This document shows, piece by piece, positions 12,140 to 24,109 of a DNA stretch of 64,000 nucleotides. Location of the stretch: the NCBI RefSeq assembly GCF_029784155.1, contig NC_073693.1:357197825-357261824 (forward strand), read 5' to 3'. The notes beneath the pieces are model-generated. The model ran no database searches. It saw nothing but the letters and a program-made list of their open reading frames with translations, and was not told the DNA's origin. Made by a program: the position numbers and the translations under genes. Origin of the DNA: Uranotaenia lowii (lineage: Eukaryota; Arthropoda; Insecta; Diptera; Culicidae). The first letter of the stretch is position 1; the number at the start of each line of letters is the position of its first letter.

Positions 12140-12371
12140 AATACATGCCAATCAATTCGGTTTCGTCCCCAAATCAAACACACTAAGTGCTCGTGCTAAT
12201 CTTATAAGTAAAATCGCAGAAAGCCTGGATGAGAGAAGAACTGTTGCATGTATTTTTATAGATACTTGCAAAGCCTTTGATTATGTTCATCACAAGATCT
12301 AAGTTAAAAATTGAAATATTTCGGTTTCTCCGAAAATGCCAGGCAGCTTATGGATCCTTATCTCTCTAACA
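12140..12371 (+). pseudogene. Reverse transcriptase fragment of a non-LTR element
   Basis: The frame reads ANQFGFVPKSNTLSA and then FIDTCKAFDYVHHKI, matching the fingers/palm part of LINE reverse transcriptases (F-x-D-x-x-K-A-F-D-x-V). The match resumes after a frameshift as KYFGFSENARQLM then DPYLSNR up to about 12371. It is a short, broken CR1/Jockey-like fragment. The missing downstream part may correspond to the piece at 17832-18340. Confidence 0.8.
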
Positions 12372-14404
12372 GACTCTAACACATTCTGAGAATGAGGTGA
12401 GTTTTTTTGAGAGCTAGTTGCAACTCCCACTAAGGGATGGCGCTTATCAAAATGGTTCCTTTCGATGAAATTTTGTATGGAAAAATTGAGAGTTACCTTT
12501 TTTAAATTTTTTTGACGATACTGGCACACTTTTTGAAAAGTTCCAAGGGTTCCTGCACATTTTCCGGATTTTTTGCACCCGGTGCTGGTATCAAACGAGG
12601 TGGTGAAAGTTGTTAAAATCGCGTAAAACTATCGGTGAGAGAGTAAATTTTTTGTTTTGATTTTCTTTCCTTGGTACCAGCAGGGCTGCCAGTTGTGATA
12701 TGTTTTTGTGTTTCGTAATTTTTTTTTCAATTTAACACATTAATATAAGAATAAAGTGCATCTAAGAATTGCTTTTTTTGTTAATACTGTTTATAGTAAA
12801 GCGTAATCGCTTATTTCAAGCTATGACTTGACAAATCCGTGGTACTTATGAGTATTCTCGATCAGAGGGATTTGGATGTATTTTAAACAATTTTGAACAA
12901 CTATATTTGCTGCTCTTAAATAGAAAAGGATTGAATTGATGATCAGTCATCTATTTTATATTTACGCTTACGATGCATGCAAATCATATCTAGTTTCTCA
13001 GATAAAAGCTTCAAATTTGCACCAATTATGTAATATGTTTTTCGCCAATATTCTTTAACAAAAATTCTAGTTAGTTTATGGATAATACATAACTTTGAAA
13101 ATCCAAACACCCGTACGGCTGTTTTCTAAAACAAAACAATATAACTTCAAATTTAATGTCCTAAAGGAACGAAGCTCTAACGGTTGCTTATAATATCGTC
13201 CTTTGAAATCAAATTTCTAGAAACGTCACTGGTGAACTGGCAGCAAATCACTGAAATTGTTAGAAGTAAATTCGGAAACCTGACTTCACAAGTAAACTTT
13301 GGTTCTGGCGCGTTAATATTATGTCTGAAGGGCACTAGAAGACGGCGTTCTATATTGGTATTAAAAACGAGTTAAAAACGGTGTGATTTTGTTGAGATAC
13401 CTAAGACATGTCTCAACGACTCACGAAAAAGTGAGAGTTAGGATTACTTGCAGCAACTAATATTGATCAACCGGCTGGTTTGCATATTAAATTCACAAAG
13501 TATTTTTCAAATTCTAAAAGGGTTTCAATTAAATAAATTGGCATCTCTTTTGCTTTCAATCCGTTTTTTTGTTTTGCTTTATTCTTCGTTTCATACACGC
13601 TTCGGAATTTTTGCGAAAAAAACAAACATTTTAACCACCATGCACAAATATGGCATTATACATGCTCCGGATTTGGTACTCAAAATTAAGTTGGACCGTG
13701 GATCAAAACATGGTTCTATGCTATAAACATAAAATTGAGTACCCCTTCTCTTCCTTGCGATGGTTCAAAACGGACTTCGAACTGCGCATTAAAAATTAAT
13801 CCCTTTTTTCCTTCAGGGAACATTAAAGAGTACAAGCTTAAGGATTATTTATGATTTTTGTGAAAAAAAAACGTGAAAAATTAATATGAAAACAGTTCTA
13901 GAAGGTATTATTGTACGCGTCAGCCTGGAATATCATCTTTCAAATGTTTCCCTTCGATTCCACCATGTATCACACGCTAGATGTTTAACGATTTAAGCTC
14001 ATTTTCCCTCTATCCTCAAAGAAAAGTTCGGAACTAATATTTATTTTGTACAAACTTTTTACTGAGATACCACGGAAAAAAGATGACTAGTTTATTGACA
14101 CTTTGTTTTTTAAGTTTTATTATCCTTACGTTTATTGACACTGTAAAAGTATATTTTCATCAAAAATTGTTTCCGTATTTAACGATGTATAACATGCAAT
14201 TTTTTGCCGAAATTTTAAGGCCAAAAATAAAAGTGCGTGTTATACAACGTGTTAAATTTAAAGCACATTTCAAACTTTTTTCAAAAACTTTTGCTCAAAA
14301 CACAACCCGCATAAATAAGAATTGTAATCAAACGATTTCTGTAATAGTCAAACGACGATTTGTTGAAGCGTAAAAAAACTTTTTACAAACGATTATTCAA
14401 ACTG
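12372..14404. other. Intergenic region, no gene recognised
   Basis: AT-rich sequence with no protein-like frame. Open frames such as 13448-13726 and 14083-14373 have composition bias and no recognisable domain, so they are not called as genes. Confidence 0.4.
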
Positions 14405-15755
14405 CACGGAGAAAAAAGACGACAGTTGTTCTAATTATTTCGGCTGATTATACCAATCATCAAAGCGCAGTTGATTTTTTCGCATCTAACTTTAAATATA
14501 ATAAACTCAACTACAAAATGATAATAGACCTAACGCAATCGTGGCTATACTTTGAACAAATATAGAGTATTATGAAATATGCGTGTAGTGTGTTTCCACA
14601 GCCTGCCTGCCATCCCTGCTCACAGCCAGCATAAAAGAAAAAAAAATTAGAAAAATTCCGGCGGCGCGGAAGTTTTGTTGCAGCAAGAAGCTCCTTGCCA
14701 CTAAAACGCCTCCGGGGTTCTAGCAACTTCATCGTTCCCGATGTTTGGCTCCGTGGATTGTTGGTGTAGATGGCCAAATACGACGGGTAAGTTTTTTTTT
14801 ATTTGATTGAATTTGATACGATGGCTAATAACATTTCTTCGATTCTAGACTATACCCCGTCAGGAGCAGCGAGAATGAGGGCCAGCAATGGACAAATTAA
14901 GCGCGGTCCAAACCCCAGGTTCAAAATGAGGATGTGTCAGCACAGCCAAAAATAAATGCCGGCTTCTCAGAAGATTCCTACTTTTCCAGGAAAGTAACGA
15001 CGTTTACGGTCAGCTAGCGGCCAAATCATTTGCTGTTAAGGAGCTATGTTTTTTCGAACCGCATCCCATGTTTTGATTATTTCGTCCAGTCCGATAAATG
15101 GGCCCCAAAAGCTGGTGGTGAATCGAAGAAAATTTGCTGGGGAACATTGACAGAGAAGATCCAAGAAATATGGTCTTCTGGTGCTGCTAAAAAAAAACAA
15201 CAGATGATTGGAAGGGTCCAGTAATAAATGAGGTTAGAACCAGAAGTGCAACATACTGCTGCTGAAGCCTATTAAAGGGAAACTTTATGGATGCGGTTAA
15301 ATTTTAATAAATTAAAACATGTAATAGTTTTTTAGATTAAGCAATAAATAATTCCATGGTATCACCCAGAAATATAATTTGATTTGAAAGGAAAAACAAC
15401 ATGAATCTACAATATTAATAGCTGCGCTTATTGAATCAATCATTGACATATAATTCAATTAATCATAGTAACATTTGGCTAGATTATACTATAAAATTGA
15501 ATCCACTATAGTTATTGTTAAATGCCCAAACTCAATCATACGATGAAAATTGAATCTATGATTTCTACTGTTAAATGCATAAAATCAATCATAGCAGTAC
15601 AGTTGAATCTATTACAGGTGTTTTTAAATGCAGAAATTCAATCTGGTAATCTATTATATATATAGTTGGAAATTTAATATTTATAGTTAGCCGAGAATTA
15701 GTCAGAAATATGATAAGTGGATTATTGTTGGAAATACTATACTTTTTTCTCCGTG
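14405..15755. mobile_element. TIR element, CACGGAG family, copy 1
   Basis: The ends are inverted: CACGGAGAAAAAAG at 14405 and CTTTTTTCTCCGTG ending at 15755 (14 bp). Inside each end are matching sub-terminal blocks and repeated phrases such as attgaatctat and tcaatcata. A second copy lies at 31852-33763 with the same ends but a different middle. The middle here (about 14650-15235) is GC-richer and contains an ATG-led short frame ending at a splice-like donor (MAKYDG, then gtaagt near 14789) with an acceptor-like ttctag near 14850, suggesting a captured host-gene fragment. No transposase is present and no clear target-site duplication is seen. Confidence 0.75.
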
Positions 15756-17831
15756 TTTGCAAAAACGAATGTTGAAAAGGTCCTTTTATTGAATTCCCTA
15801 AAAAAAATAAACTTTCTTTTTAATACAGATAAGAAAATGCGTGAAAATTTATATTTTGTGATTAGATTTTAATGTTTTACCTTCCTCAAACTGAATTTTG
15901 AGTTTCATTTCTTGACCTTGCAACAAAAAAAAATCAATTTATAAAGTGTTCTTAGTTTAGCGTGTAAAATCAAATTGGAAAATCAATATCATAACAAAAC
16001 GGATAAAAATTTCTCTCTTTCAACTGATTCCCTCTCTCCACTGAGAGGGAACTAGTGGCGGCTCCAAGCGGTCGTTTTGTGCGGACGCTTGCCGACACAG
16101 GCCATTGATTTAATTTTTGGAAGGAGAAAAAAACGCGTCCGTCGCCTTAAAAGTCATGGCTTACTCCTGTAAAAGAACATATTACACATGACACAAATAT
16201 TTTAATAAAAATTTTCAACCAAAATCATATGGCATTGAACCTACAAAAAACAAAATTTATCATTTTAACCTGCTCAAACAATCAGAAAAAGTTCCGACTT
16301 TTGAAGGTGTAACGAACCACCAAACTTGATTTGTTGATAAGCTTGGTTAAAAAAATAAATAAATAAGTAAATAAATAAAAGTCTAAAAGTTTTTGTTTAA
16401 AATTATTATAAAAGTAGCGAACCACCTTATTCAAATATATATGACAACACGTATCGCCCTACTCTAATTTTTATATGTTTGAAGCATTTAGCGCCATCTA
16501 GATTTGAGAACCAGCCGAGACACAATTAGAAACACTTAAAACGGTTCCAATTTCCACCGTTTGCTCACGTTTTGCTCTCGGTAGTTGGTATATCGGATAA
16601 GCTAGTTCTTATATCGAATATGTTATCGGTTCCTGGGGCTACGCAAAGACAAAAGAATCGATCCTTTTGTTTCAAAGCTGGACTTCCAATCCAAGTAATA
16701 AGATCGAAGCAACTTGTTCGGCCACTTTGTTGGAATGAGCTAAGCCGTTCAGTGCGTTATATTCCAAAAATTTAGTCAAGCCATATGAACTAGCAGTTTT
16801 ACTAGTACGCATTTCTAAGGAAAAGAAATATTATACTATAATATATTTCGATACGAGTTGTTGGCCTGTGGTCAGATTTTTGAGTTACCGGTAATGTTAG
16901 ATGAAAATATATGCGAAAAAAAATAATTATAAATTAATCACGTGTCCTTTAGTGGTAGGGTAGGCGCGCTCAAGAAAAGGTATGTCTGGTGAAAAAAAGA
17001 TATCAGTTAGCATACGCTGGTGTAATATAAAAGCGTATTGGAAAAGGTAACGAGTACCGTATTTTGTTGTGGAGAAAAATGTAACAAATGAATGTATGAC
17101 GTTGACAGGAAACCCGCGTCAACGTGGGTCCGAGTCTGGGATCGAGAATCGTTGCACCTTTTCGGCTACGACAGAGGACCAGGAACGACACTCGGTTGCG
17201 GTTTGAATACCCCCGGGGTCTAGGAACACCGCTATTGCTACGTTGCGGTGCTTACGTGGAAGGCACGTGGGCTGTCGACATCACTCTGACAGCTACTCGG
17301 ACAAAGCAGCTAGTACATGCACCAACCGGATAACAGGTTAGAAGTATCTGTCGTGATCCTTTCTTTTAAACCACTATTTCACCCAATATTGTAAATAGAT
17401 TATTAAGAGGATTAGCAAGGAGCTCCTTAGGACTTTAGCGAAGGAATTTGCTAGGAATACAACGCAATTTGTTAGAGTACCAAAAACAGAACTCTTATTC
17501 GTTGCGCATAGCGCCTGGCGGGTAGGCAAAATCCCTCAAACGCAAAGATTGCATGCAAGTGGAAACCGCTTAAGGTCGATTTACTCCCATTGGACTTAGG
17601 ATTGGTATTTTTGTGTTTTGCGTGGTTATAATTATTCGATTTGGACTAATTTTCCCCGTTTAAATTGCTTAGCTTACCGTGGGCCAATTTTGTAGTGCTT
17701 CTTCGAGCCATTAACTTCACACCTGCCCAGAGCAAGAGTCTTTTGTGTCGGCTTTCGAACTTGTGACAGCAACCTTCCAACCGGAAGTGGCGCCCTTAAT
17801 CAAGTTGCTGTCATTGTAGGCAAGAAATATT
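15756..17831. other. Intergenic region with unidentified repeats
   Basis: No gene is recognised. The segment 17100-17340 is GC-richer than its flanks and open in one frame (17124-17333), but the translation shows no known domain. It may be part of an old transposon. Confidence 0.35.
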
Positions 17832-18340
17832 CGTTACAAAGGGTAATGCAATTGAGCAGGTCTTTAAAGTTAAATACCTTGGACTCCTAATTGATGAAAA
17901 TTTGCGATTGAATGAACATATACTCCGAGTAAGCTCCAAAGTCACCTCATATAGTTTTGCATTGTTAAAGAAAGTACGACGTTTTGTTTCCGAAAGAATT
18001 GCTTGGAAAGTATATTACGCTTACATACACCCGCACTTTGCTTACATGAACAGTATATGGGGAGGTGCAGCTTCTGTACATCAAAAACCTCTTTTTACAA
18101 TACAAAATTGTTAAAAGTCTTCCAATTTTGTTTCCCACCGATTAACTTCATCAACTTTATGTGCTTTCTCTACATACTTTGAATAAGTTTGAAAATTGTG
18201 TATTGATCTATAGGATCTTAAATAACATAATAAAAACAAACTTTACACCCACTCTTATTTCGGAAATCTAATTTATCTTTGGAAAAAATGTACAAAACAA
18301 AAAAACTCATTGGAAACAGACAAGGATCGACAAAAATAGA
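17832..18340 (+). pseudogene. Reverse transcriptase C-terminal fragment (non-LTR)
   Basis: The translation includes VKYLGLLIDENLRLNEHI, then VRRFVSERIAWKVYYAYIHPHF and NSIWGGAASVHQK, the thumb region of CR1/Jockey-like reverse transcriptases. After a stop, the family's downstream text continues (FENCVLIYRILNNIIKTNFT). The fragment has several stops and frameshifts and no 5' part. It could belong to the same original element as 12140-12371, with later insertions between them (inference). Confidence 0.8.
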
Positions 18341-18903
18341 GATCTTCATCTGTTATGAGATTTATTTTTGAATACATAACTTCGAAGTTAATTGATTGAT
18401 GGTCATCAAAATTCAGTACTTTATCTACATATTTTATCTGAACTTTACATTTGAATTTAGAACCAAAATACAGTTGTTCTTTTTTTAAATATAATAAACG
18501 ATTGAATAAAATGTTTAAATTGCGATAAAAAAAATCGTAAGAAATAACTTACGAATAAAAATTTTCTGTACACCAGACACTTCACGTATGTTATGACAAA
18601 AATGTATGTTCGTAAGAGGGTGCTGCATGTTCACTTCACTTCATAATGTTGTGAAACAAAAATGAGCGGATTAAATGAGTAAGAGCAACCGACACCCACA
18701 AAAAGAGTAATTATTCAAGATTCTCCTCCAGCAAGTTTATTTACAAACATTGGAAGTTCGATTTCACAATGCCAGAGCATAATTGTGATATATGTATTTT
18801 AAAACCTACCTTCATTGGTACAGCTACTCATATCTCGACACTTCAATTTTCATTCTGAAGCAAAAAACTCCCCAATCTGTGCATTCGAAACCAGTGAGTG
18901 ATT
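18341..18903. other. Intergenic region upstream of EcKL2
   Basis: AT-rich sequence with no gene. The last 100 bp before EcKL2 is its probable promoter and 5' UTR. Confidence 0.4.
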
Positions 18904-18911
18904 AGATAAAG
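18904..18911 (+). promoter_or_regulatory. GATA-factor motif upstream of EcKL gene 2
   Basis: AGATAAAG fits WGATAR about 100 bp upstream of the EcKL2 ATG. It is weaker than the paired motifs upstream of EcKL1, 3 and 4. Confidence 0.3.
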
Positions 18912-19006
18912 AAGCCAGACTGTCCGGTCGTATATTGGGCATCAATTGTTGCCAGCCTTCCTCATTCGACAGGTTGCGTTCGAGTAGTGAAATCGTGTGT
19001 AGCGCA

Positions 19007-20297
19007 ATGGCCGACAACAACAACATCGTTCAGGACCTGCCTCAAGCTTTGCAAGATCTGTTGAATCGTGTAGCTCTGTCTCAGGGATTCAAACCTTCCG
19101 GTTACAGCATCCAGCTGGAGTCGGGATCAACCGTTGGCGATGGTTTCGTGGGTAGAATGATTCGGGCCAATATAAAGGAAAGTGGGACTGATCGATCTCT
19201 GAAGGCCATGTGTAAAGTTATGCAGTCGAACCAGGAAGCACGTGATCGGTACAATTCGCCGCTTCTGTTTAGCAAAGAGTGTGACTACTATGCATCGCTG
19301 CTACCTACGATGTGTCGCTTCCAGGAGGAGAAACAAGTTCCGGTTGAGGCCAGATTCAGCGCCTTCCCAGAGTGCTATCTGTCGGTTTACGACGAGCAAT
19401 CGAAAGAGTATATGATTGCTCTGGAAGATCTCCGGCAGCGACGGTTCGAGATGTGGGACAAATTGGTTCCGATGAGTTACGAGAATGTTAAACTAGTGAT
19501 GGAGCAATTGGGGCGGTTCCATGCGGTATCGCTGGCTTTGAAAGATCAACGACCGGAAGTGTTTGAACAGTTCAAGGCCCACAGGGACGAGCTGACCAGA
19601 ATCACCGGAATCAAAGAATTTTTGGACAGTATGGTTAAAAAGTCGATCGACACTTTGGGAACTCATGAACAGGACGCACGGGAGAGGATGCAAAAATTGT
19701 ACGAAAACTTTTGGGAACGGATTAACGCGTGTTTGGATCCGAAGGCAGCCGAACCCTACACGGTGCTCTGTCACGGCGATATTTGGGCTAACAATATGAT
19801 GTTCCGTTACGAGGTAAACACAACTTTTAATCATCCTCTACCAAACTTATAAATCATTTTCATTCTTCCAGGAGAAATCTCCCCAGGAAGTGGTCTTCCT
19901 AGATCTGCAAGCAATTCGTAACACCAGTCCGGTAAACGACGTCGTACACTTCCTGTTCTGTGCCACCGATGATGACTTCCGTCAACTTCACTACAAGGAA
20001 ATGCTTCAAACCTACTACAACTCGCTGTCAAATCTTCTGCGCCTACTGGGAGGCGATCCGGAACGCCAATTTCCCCAGTCAGCCTTTCAGCAGCAGCTCA
20101 AAAAGTTCGGCATCATTGGCCTGCTGATTGCGGCGTTCGCACTGCCACCTACCTGTACCGATTACGCAAAAGCTTCGAATGAATCGATGGACGATAATTC
20201 GTTTTTGGAGTTTTCGACCCAGGAACGGGATGAGGCTCGGTATCGTAAGCGAATGTCCGGGGCCATCCGGGATGCCATACGGTTTGGCTATCTGTAG
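19007..20297 (+). CDS. Ecdysteroid-kinase-like protein 2 (EcKL)
   Basis: A 410-residue EcKL family kinase in exons 19007-19813 and 19872-20297, with a 58-nt phase-0 intron at the family position. The start is ATG-GCC-GAC (MADNNNIVQDLPQ), the first ATG in this frame. The catalytic loop HGDIWANN (residues 256-263) is canonical, and the probable ATP lysine is in KAMCKV. The second metal-site motif, DWQ in its relatives, is DLQ here (aspartate 280), and the following RYGSPALD is changed to RNTSPVND. The essential aspartate remains, so loss of function is not shown. AATAAA at 20484-20489 is a good polyadenylation signal. Tandem with EcKL1, 3 and 4 on the same strand. Confidence 0.93.
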
Positions 20298-20483
20298 AGA
20301 TTCGAATCTTGGACGCATTACAAAATGCGAACGATCAAAATGTTGCTAGACCCCGTTCAACGAAGGTCAGTGTGTGTTGTTCCGAGTAATCAGTTGAGCT
20401 GAATGGAAGAAACATCAGATAAGATATGAAGTTCAATATTGATGATTGCTGTGCAATTATATTCAGTTTGTCTCGGTTCCGAA

Positions 20484-20489
20484 AATAAA
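20484..20489 (+). terminator. Polyadenylation signal of EcKL2
   Basis: A perfect AATAAA lies 187 bp after the EcKL2 stop codon, followed by a T-rich stretch. Confidence 0.6.
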
Positions 20490-20879
20490 TGTTATGAACT
20501 TGTAAACCACAGTTGTTTTATTAATTTAGTTCTTGTTCAGAGATATATACAGAGGAATATGCCAAATTTAAGCTAAATCGATTCTCACAGTTAAAAAGTT
20601 GCATGTAATAGTTTTTTTTTTCAATGCAAGTTTTTCCAGTTTAAATGTAAAACTATTCAAATTTTTAAGCTTCAATCTATCCAAAGTAACACAAAACTGA
20701 GGAAACCCATTGAAATGTCATGATATATTTTGAAACCAGGCTTACAGAGAAAGCTGTGAAGAATTCCTCCAGCAACTGAAAAGAAAACATAGAAAAAACC
20801 CATAGATACAACTTGCAGATTCGTTCAGGGGTCATTTTCCCTGAGATTTTCCTTGAGACTCCAGGTGTCATCGTCGAAA

Positions 20880-22960
20880 TTTTTGTAATTTTTTCTAGTA
20901 TTTGAAGTTTTTGTAATTTTTTTAAATTTTGTAAGTTTTATAAATTTTGTCATTTCTGTCATTTTTGAAATTTTTATAATTTTTGTAATTTTGTCATTTT
21001 TGTCGTTCTTTTTCATTTTTGTCATTTTTGTAATTCTTGTTATTGTAGCACTTTTGTCATTTTTCCATTTTTTTTTCATTTTTGTGATTTTTGTCATTTT
21101 CGCCATTTTAGAAATCTTCATCATTTTTGTCATTTTTATCATTTGTGTCATTTTTGACAATTTTGTCAATTATGTCATTTTTATCATTTTTATCATTTTT
21201 GTCATTTTTGTCATTTTGTCATTTTTGTCATTTTTGTCATTTTTGTCATTTTTGTCATTTTTGTAATTTTTGTCATTTTTGTCATTTTTGTCATTTTTGT
21301 CATTTTTGTCATTTTTGTCATTTTTGTCATTTTTGTCATTTTTGTCATTTTTGTCATTTTTGTCATTTTTGTCATTTTTGTCATTTTTGTCATTTTTGTC
21401 ATTTTTGTCATTTTTGTCATTTTTGTCATTTTTGTCATTTTTGTCATTTTTGTCATTTTTGTCATTTTTGTCATTTTTGTCATTTTTGTCATTTTTGTCA
21501 TTTTTGTCATTTTTGTCATTTTTGTCATTTTTGTCATTTTTGTCATTTTTGTCATTTTTGTCATTTTTGTCATTTTTGTCATTTTTGTCATTTTTGTCAT
21601 TTTTGTCATTTTTGTCATTTTTGTCATTTTTGTCATGTTTGTCATGTTTGTCATTTTTGTCATTTTTGTCATGTTTGTCATGTTTGTCATTTTTGTCATT
21701 TTTGTCATTTTTTGTCATTTTTGTCATTTTTTGTCATTTTTGTCATTTTTGTCATTTTTGTCATTTTTGTCATTTTTGTCATTTTTTGTCATTTTTGTCA
21801 TTTTTTGTCATTTTTGTCATTTTTGTCATTTTTGTCATTTTTGTCATTTTTGTCATTTTTGTCATTTTTGTCATTTTTGTCATTTTTGTCATTTTTGTCA
21901 TTTTTGTCATTTTTGTCATTTTTGTCATTTTTGTCATTTTCGTCATTTTTGTCATTTTTGTCATTTTTGTCATTTTTGTCATTTTTGTCATTTTTGTCAT
22001 TTTTGTCATTTTTGTCATTTTTGTCATTTTTGTCATTTTTGTCATTTTTGTCATTTTTGTCATTTTTGTCATTTTTGTCATTTTTGTCATTTTTGTCATT
22101 TTTGTCATTTTTGTCATTTTTGTCATTTTTGTCATTTTTGTCATTTTTGTCATTTTTGTCATTTTTGTCATTTTTGTCATTTTTGTCATTTTTGTCATTT
22201 TTGTCATTTTTGTCATTTTTGTCATTTTTGTCATTTTTGTCATTTTTGTCATTTTTGTCATTTTTGTCATTTTTGTCATTTTTGTCATTTTTGTCATTTT
22301 TGTCATTTTTGTCATTTTTGTCATTTTTGTCATTTTTGTCATTTTTGTCATTTTTGTCATTTTTGTCATTTTTGTCATTTTTGTCATTTTTGTCATTTTT
22401 GTCATTTTTGTCATTTTTGTCATTTTTGTCATTTTTGTCATTTTTGTCATTTTTGTCATTTTTGTCATTTTAGTCATTTTTGTCATTATTTTCATTTTTA
22501 TCATCTTTGTAACTTTTGCCTTTTTTGTCATTTTTATTATTTTTGTCAGTTTTGTAATTTTCGTCATTTTTGTTGGTTTTGGAATTTTTGTCATTTTTTA
22601 TTTTTGCCATTTTTGTCATTTTTATCATTTTTGTCTTTTTTTGTCATTTTTATAATTTTTGTCATTTTTGTCATTTTGGTTATTTTTTTCATTCTTGTCA
22701 TTTTGTCATGTTTGACATTTTTGTCATTTTTGTCATTTTGTCATTTTTGTCTTTTTTTCATTTTTTTAATTTTTGTCAGTATTGTCATGTTTGTTATTTT
22801 TGTAGTTTTTGTAATTTTGTTAATGTTTGTTATTTTTGTGTTTTTGCCATTTTTGCGTTTTTATCATTTTGCATTATTGCCTTTTTCTCATTTTTTTCAT
22901 GTGTGCCGTTTTCAATTTGTATCTGAATTGATGATTTTTGGTCATTTTTCCCATTCTTGT
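20880..22960 (+). repeat. 9-bp satellite (TCATTTTTG)n
   Basis: The central 1.3 kb (21177-22470) is an almost perfect array of about 140 copies of tcatttttg, with a few single-base variants (gtcatg near 21635-21680, cgtcat near 21940) and a few extra-T phase shifts. Both flanks decay into variants out to about 20880 and 22960. The unit length is divisible by three, so it creates long spurious open frames on both strands (S-F-L, H-F-C, I-F-V, D-K-N, T-K-M), none of which is a gene. The same unit occurs in degenerate form at 1470-2220. Confidence 0.97.
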
Positions 22961-23048
22961 TGGTTTGCCTTTTAACCATTTTTATCTTTTGAAATGTGTT
23001 TACATACTTATGAGAATAAGTTATCTTACCAATAATGAAAAAAATTAT

Positions 23049-23121
23049 TGTTTCCGCCCGGGATCGAACCGGGGGCCTTCCGCGTGTTAGGCGGATGTGA
23101 TAACCACTACACCACGGAAAC
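23049..23121 (-). tRNA. tRNA-Val (AAC)
   Basis: A 73-nt cloverleaf on the minus strand. The acceptor pair is GTTTCCG with CGGAAAC, the A box is TGGTGTAGTGGTT, the anticodon loop CTAACAC gives AAC, and the T arm contains GGTTCGATCC. Downstream on the minus strand a T-run (aaaaaaatt on plus) provides a Pol III terminator. No intron. It appears functional. Confidence 0.97.
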
Positions 23122-23530
23122 AGCTGATGATATAAATGTTGGTTGCTCTGGTTAAGTTTTTCCTCCCCGACAGCATTGATCGAATCAACATGCAGCAGCA
23201 GAAAAAAAAACCCCACCCAAGGTTGTTCGACCGCCGAATGTCTTAGTTATTTTAAGCCAGTCGGCAAAACTGTTTTTTTTTTTTTGTTATTTATGCTCCA
23301 CGTCTTTCACTTTCATCGTCTAAATAACGGAACGCAAGGCAGCATGTTGAAAGCCAGCCAGCTTGTGATTCATTGCGGTTGAAATTTCTGTCAGCCAACC
23401 CGTAAGCGAATTTCGGTTCAGTTGAGCCTATAAGTCAGGTTGAAGTTTTTGTTTTGGCAGCAGTTCGGTTTCTAGTAATTTGGGCCTGATAAACCTACTA
23501 ACAGAGAGCGACTTCATCCGTCTCCCGATA
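23122..23530. other. Spacer between the two tRNA genes
   Basis: No gene is recognised. It contains A- and T-runs and the upstream flanks of both tRNA genes, which are divergently arranged. Confidence 0.5.
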
Positions 23531-23602
23531 GCCGTGATCGTCTAGTGGTTAGGACCCTACGTTGTGGCCGTAGTAACCCAGGTTCGAATCCTGGTCACGG
23601 CA
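23531..23602 (+). tRNA. tRNA-His (GTG)
   Basis: A 72-nt cloverleaf with acceptor GCCGTGA paired with TCACGGC, A box TCGTCTAGTGGTT, anticodon GTG, and T arm with GGTTCGAATCC. A TTTT run about 45 bp downstream can end Pol III transcription. No intron. Confidence 0.97.
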
Positions 23603-23937
23603 ATGTTCCGCAAATGGAGGGAACATTGTCACGGATGGGAGACTTCCTTTTATTTAGGTTACAATTTATTAATGTTTTGTGCTGTCGAAATTTTGAAGAC
23701 AAACAAAATTTGTTTTTATCAGAATCTGAAATCTAAATTTTAATTTGAACAATAAAACCCGAATAGAAATTCTGAAACTTAAATCCTCATCTGAACTTAG
23801 GACAAATTTGATGGTCAATTAATAAAAAAAAGCACCATACGTTGTTTGTTTCGGGGAACGAAAATCACCAAGCTGCATTCCTATGCAGCTTTCGTTTATC
23901 GATTTCTATCACATTTAAGCGATTAGAAGTCGCACCG
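23603..23937. other. tRNA-His to EcKL3 spacer
   Basis: AT-rich, no gene seen; includes the distal upstream region of EcKL3. Confidence 0.4.
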
Positions 23938-23947
23938 TGATAAGATA
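23938..23947 (+). promoter_or_regulatory. GATA-factor motif upstream of EcKL gene 3
   Basis: TGATAAGATA, a strong GATA site, about 165 bp upstream of the EcKL3 ATG. Confidence 0.45.
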
Positions 23948-24109
23948 TGTTAAATCTTTTTATCGTAAAGCCCAAACTGTAAATAGTATCGCACCCCTGT
24001 TTGGGCACCGAAAATTCCGCGCAGTAGATATTCGGCGGCTTTTTCACGATTCGGTCCAAAAAATTCCGGTGGTTCTCGTCGGTTGAGAAATTTCAGGAGC
24101 AGGAAAAAA

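Noticed and set aside
21127..22975. Open frames of up to 461 codons on both strands
   Set aside because: They are translations of a 9-bp satellite and consist only of three-residue repeats; there is no start context or domain.
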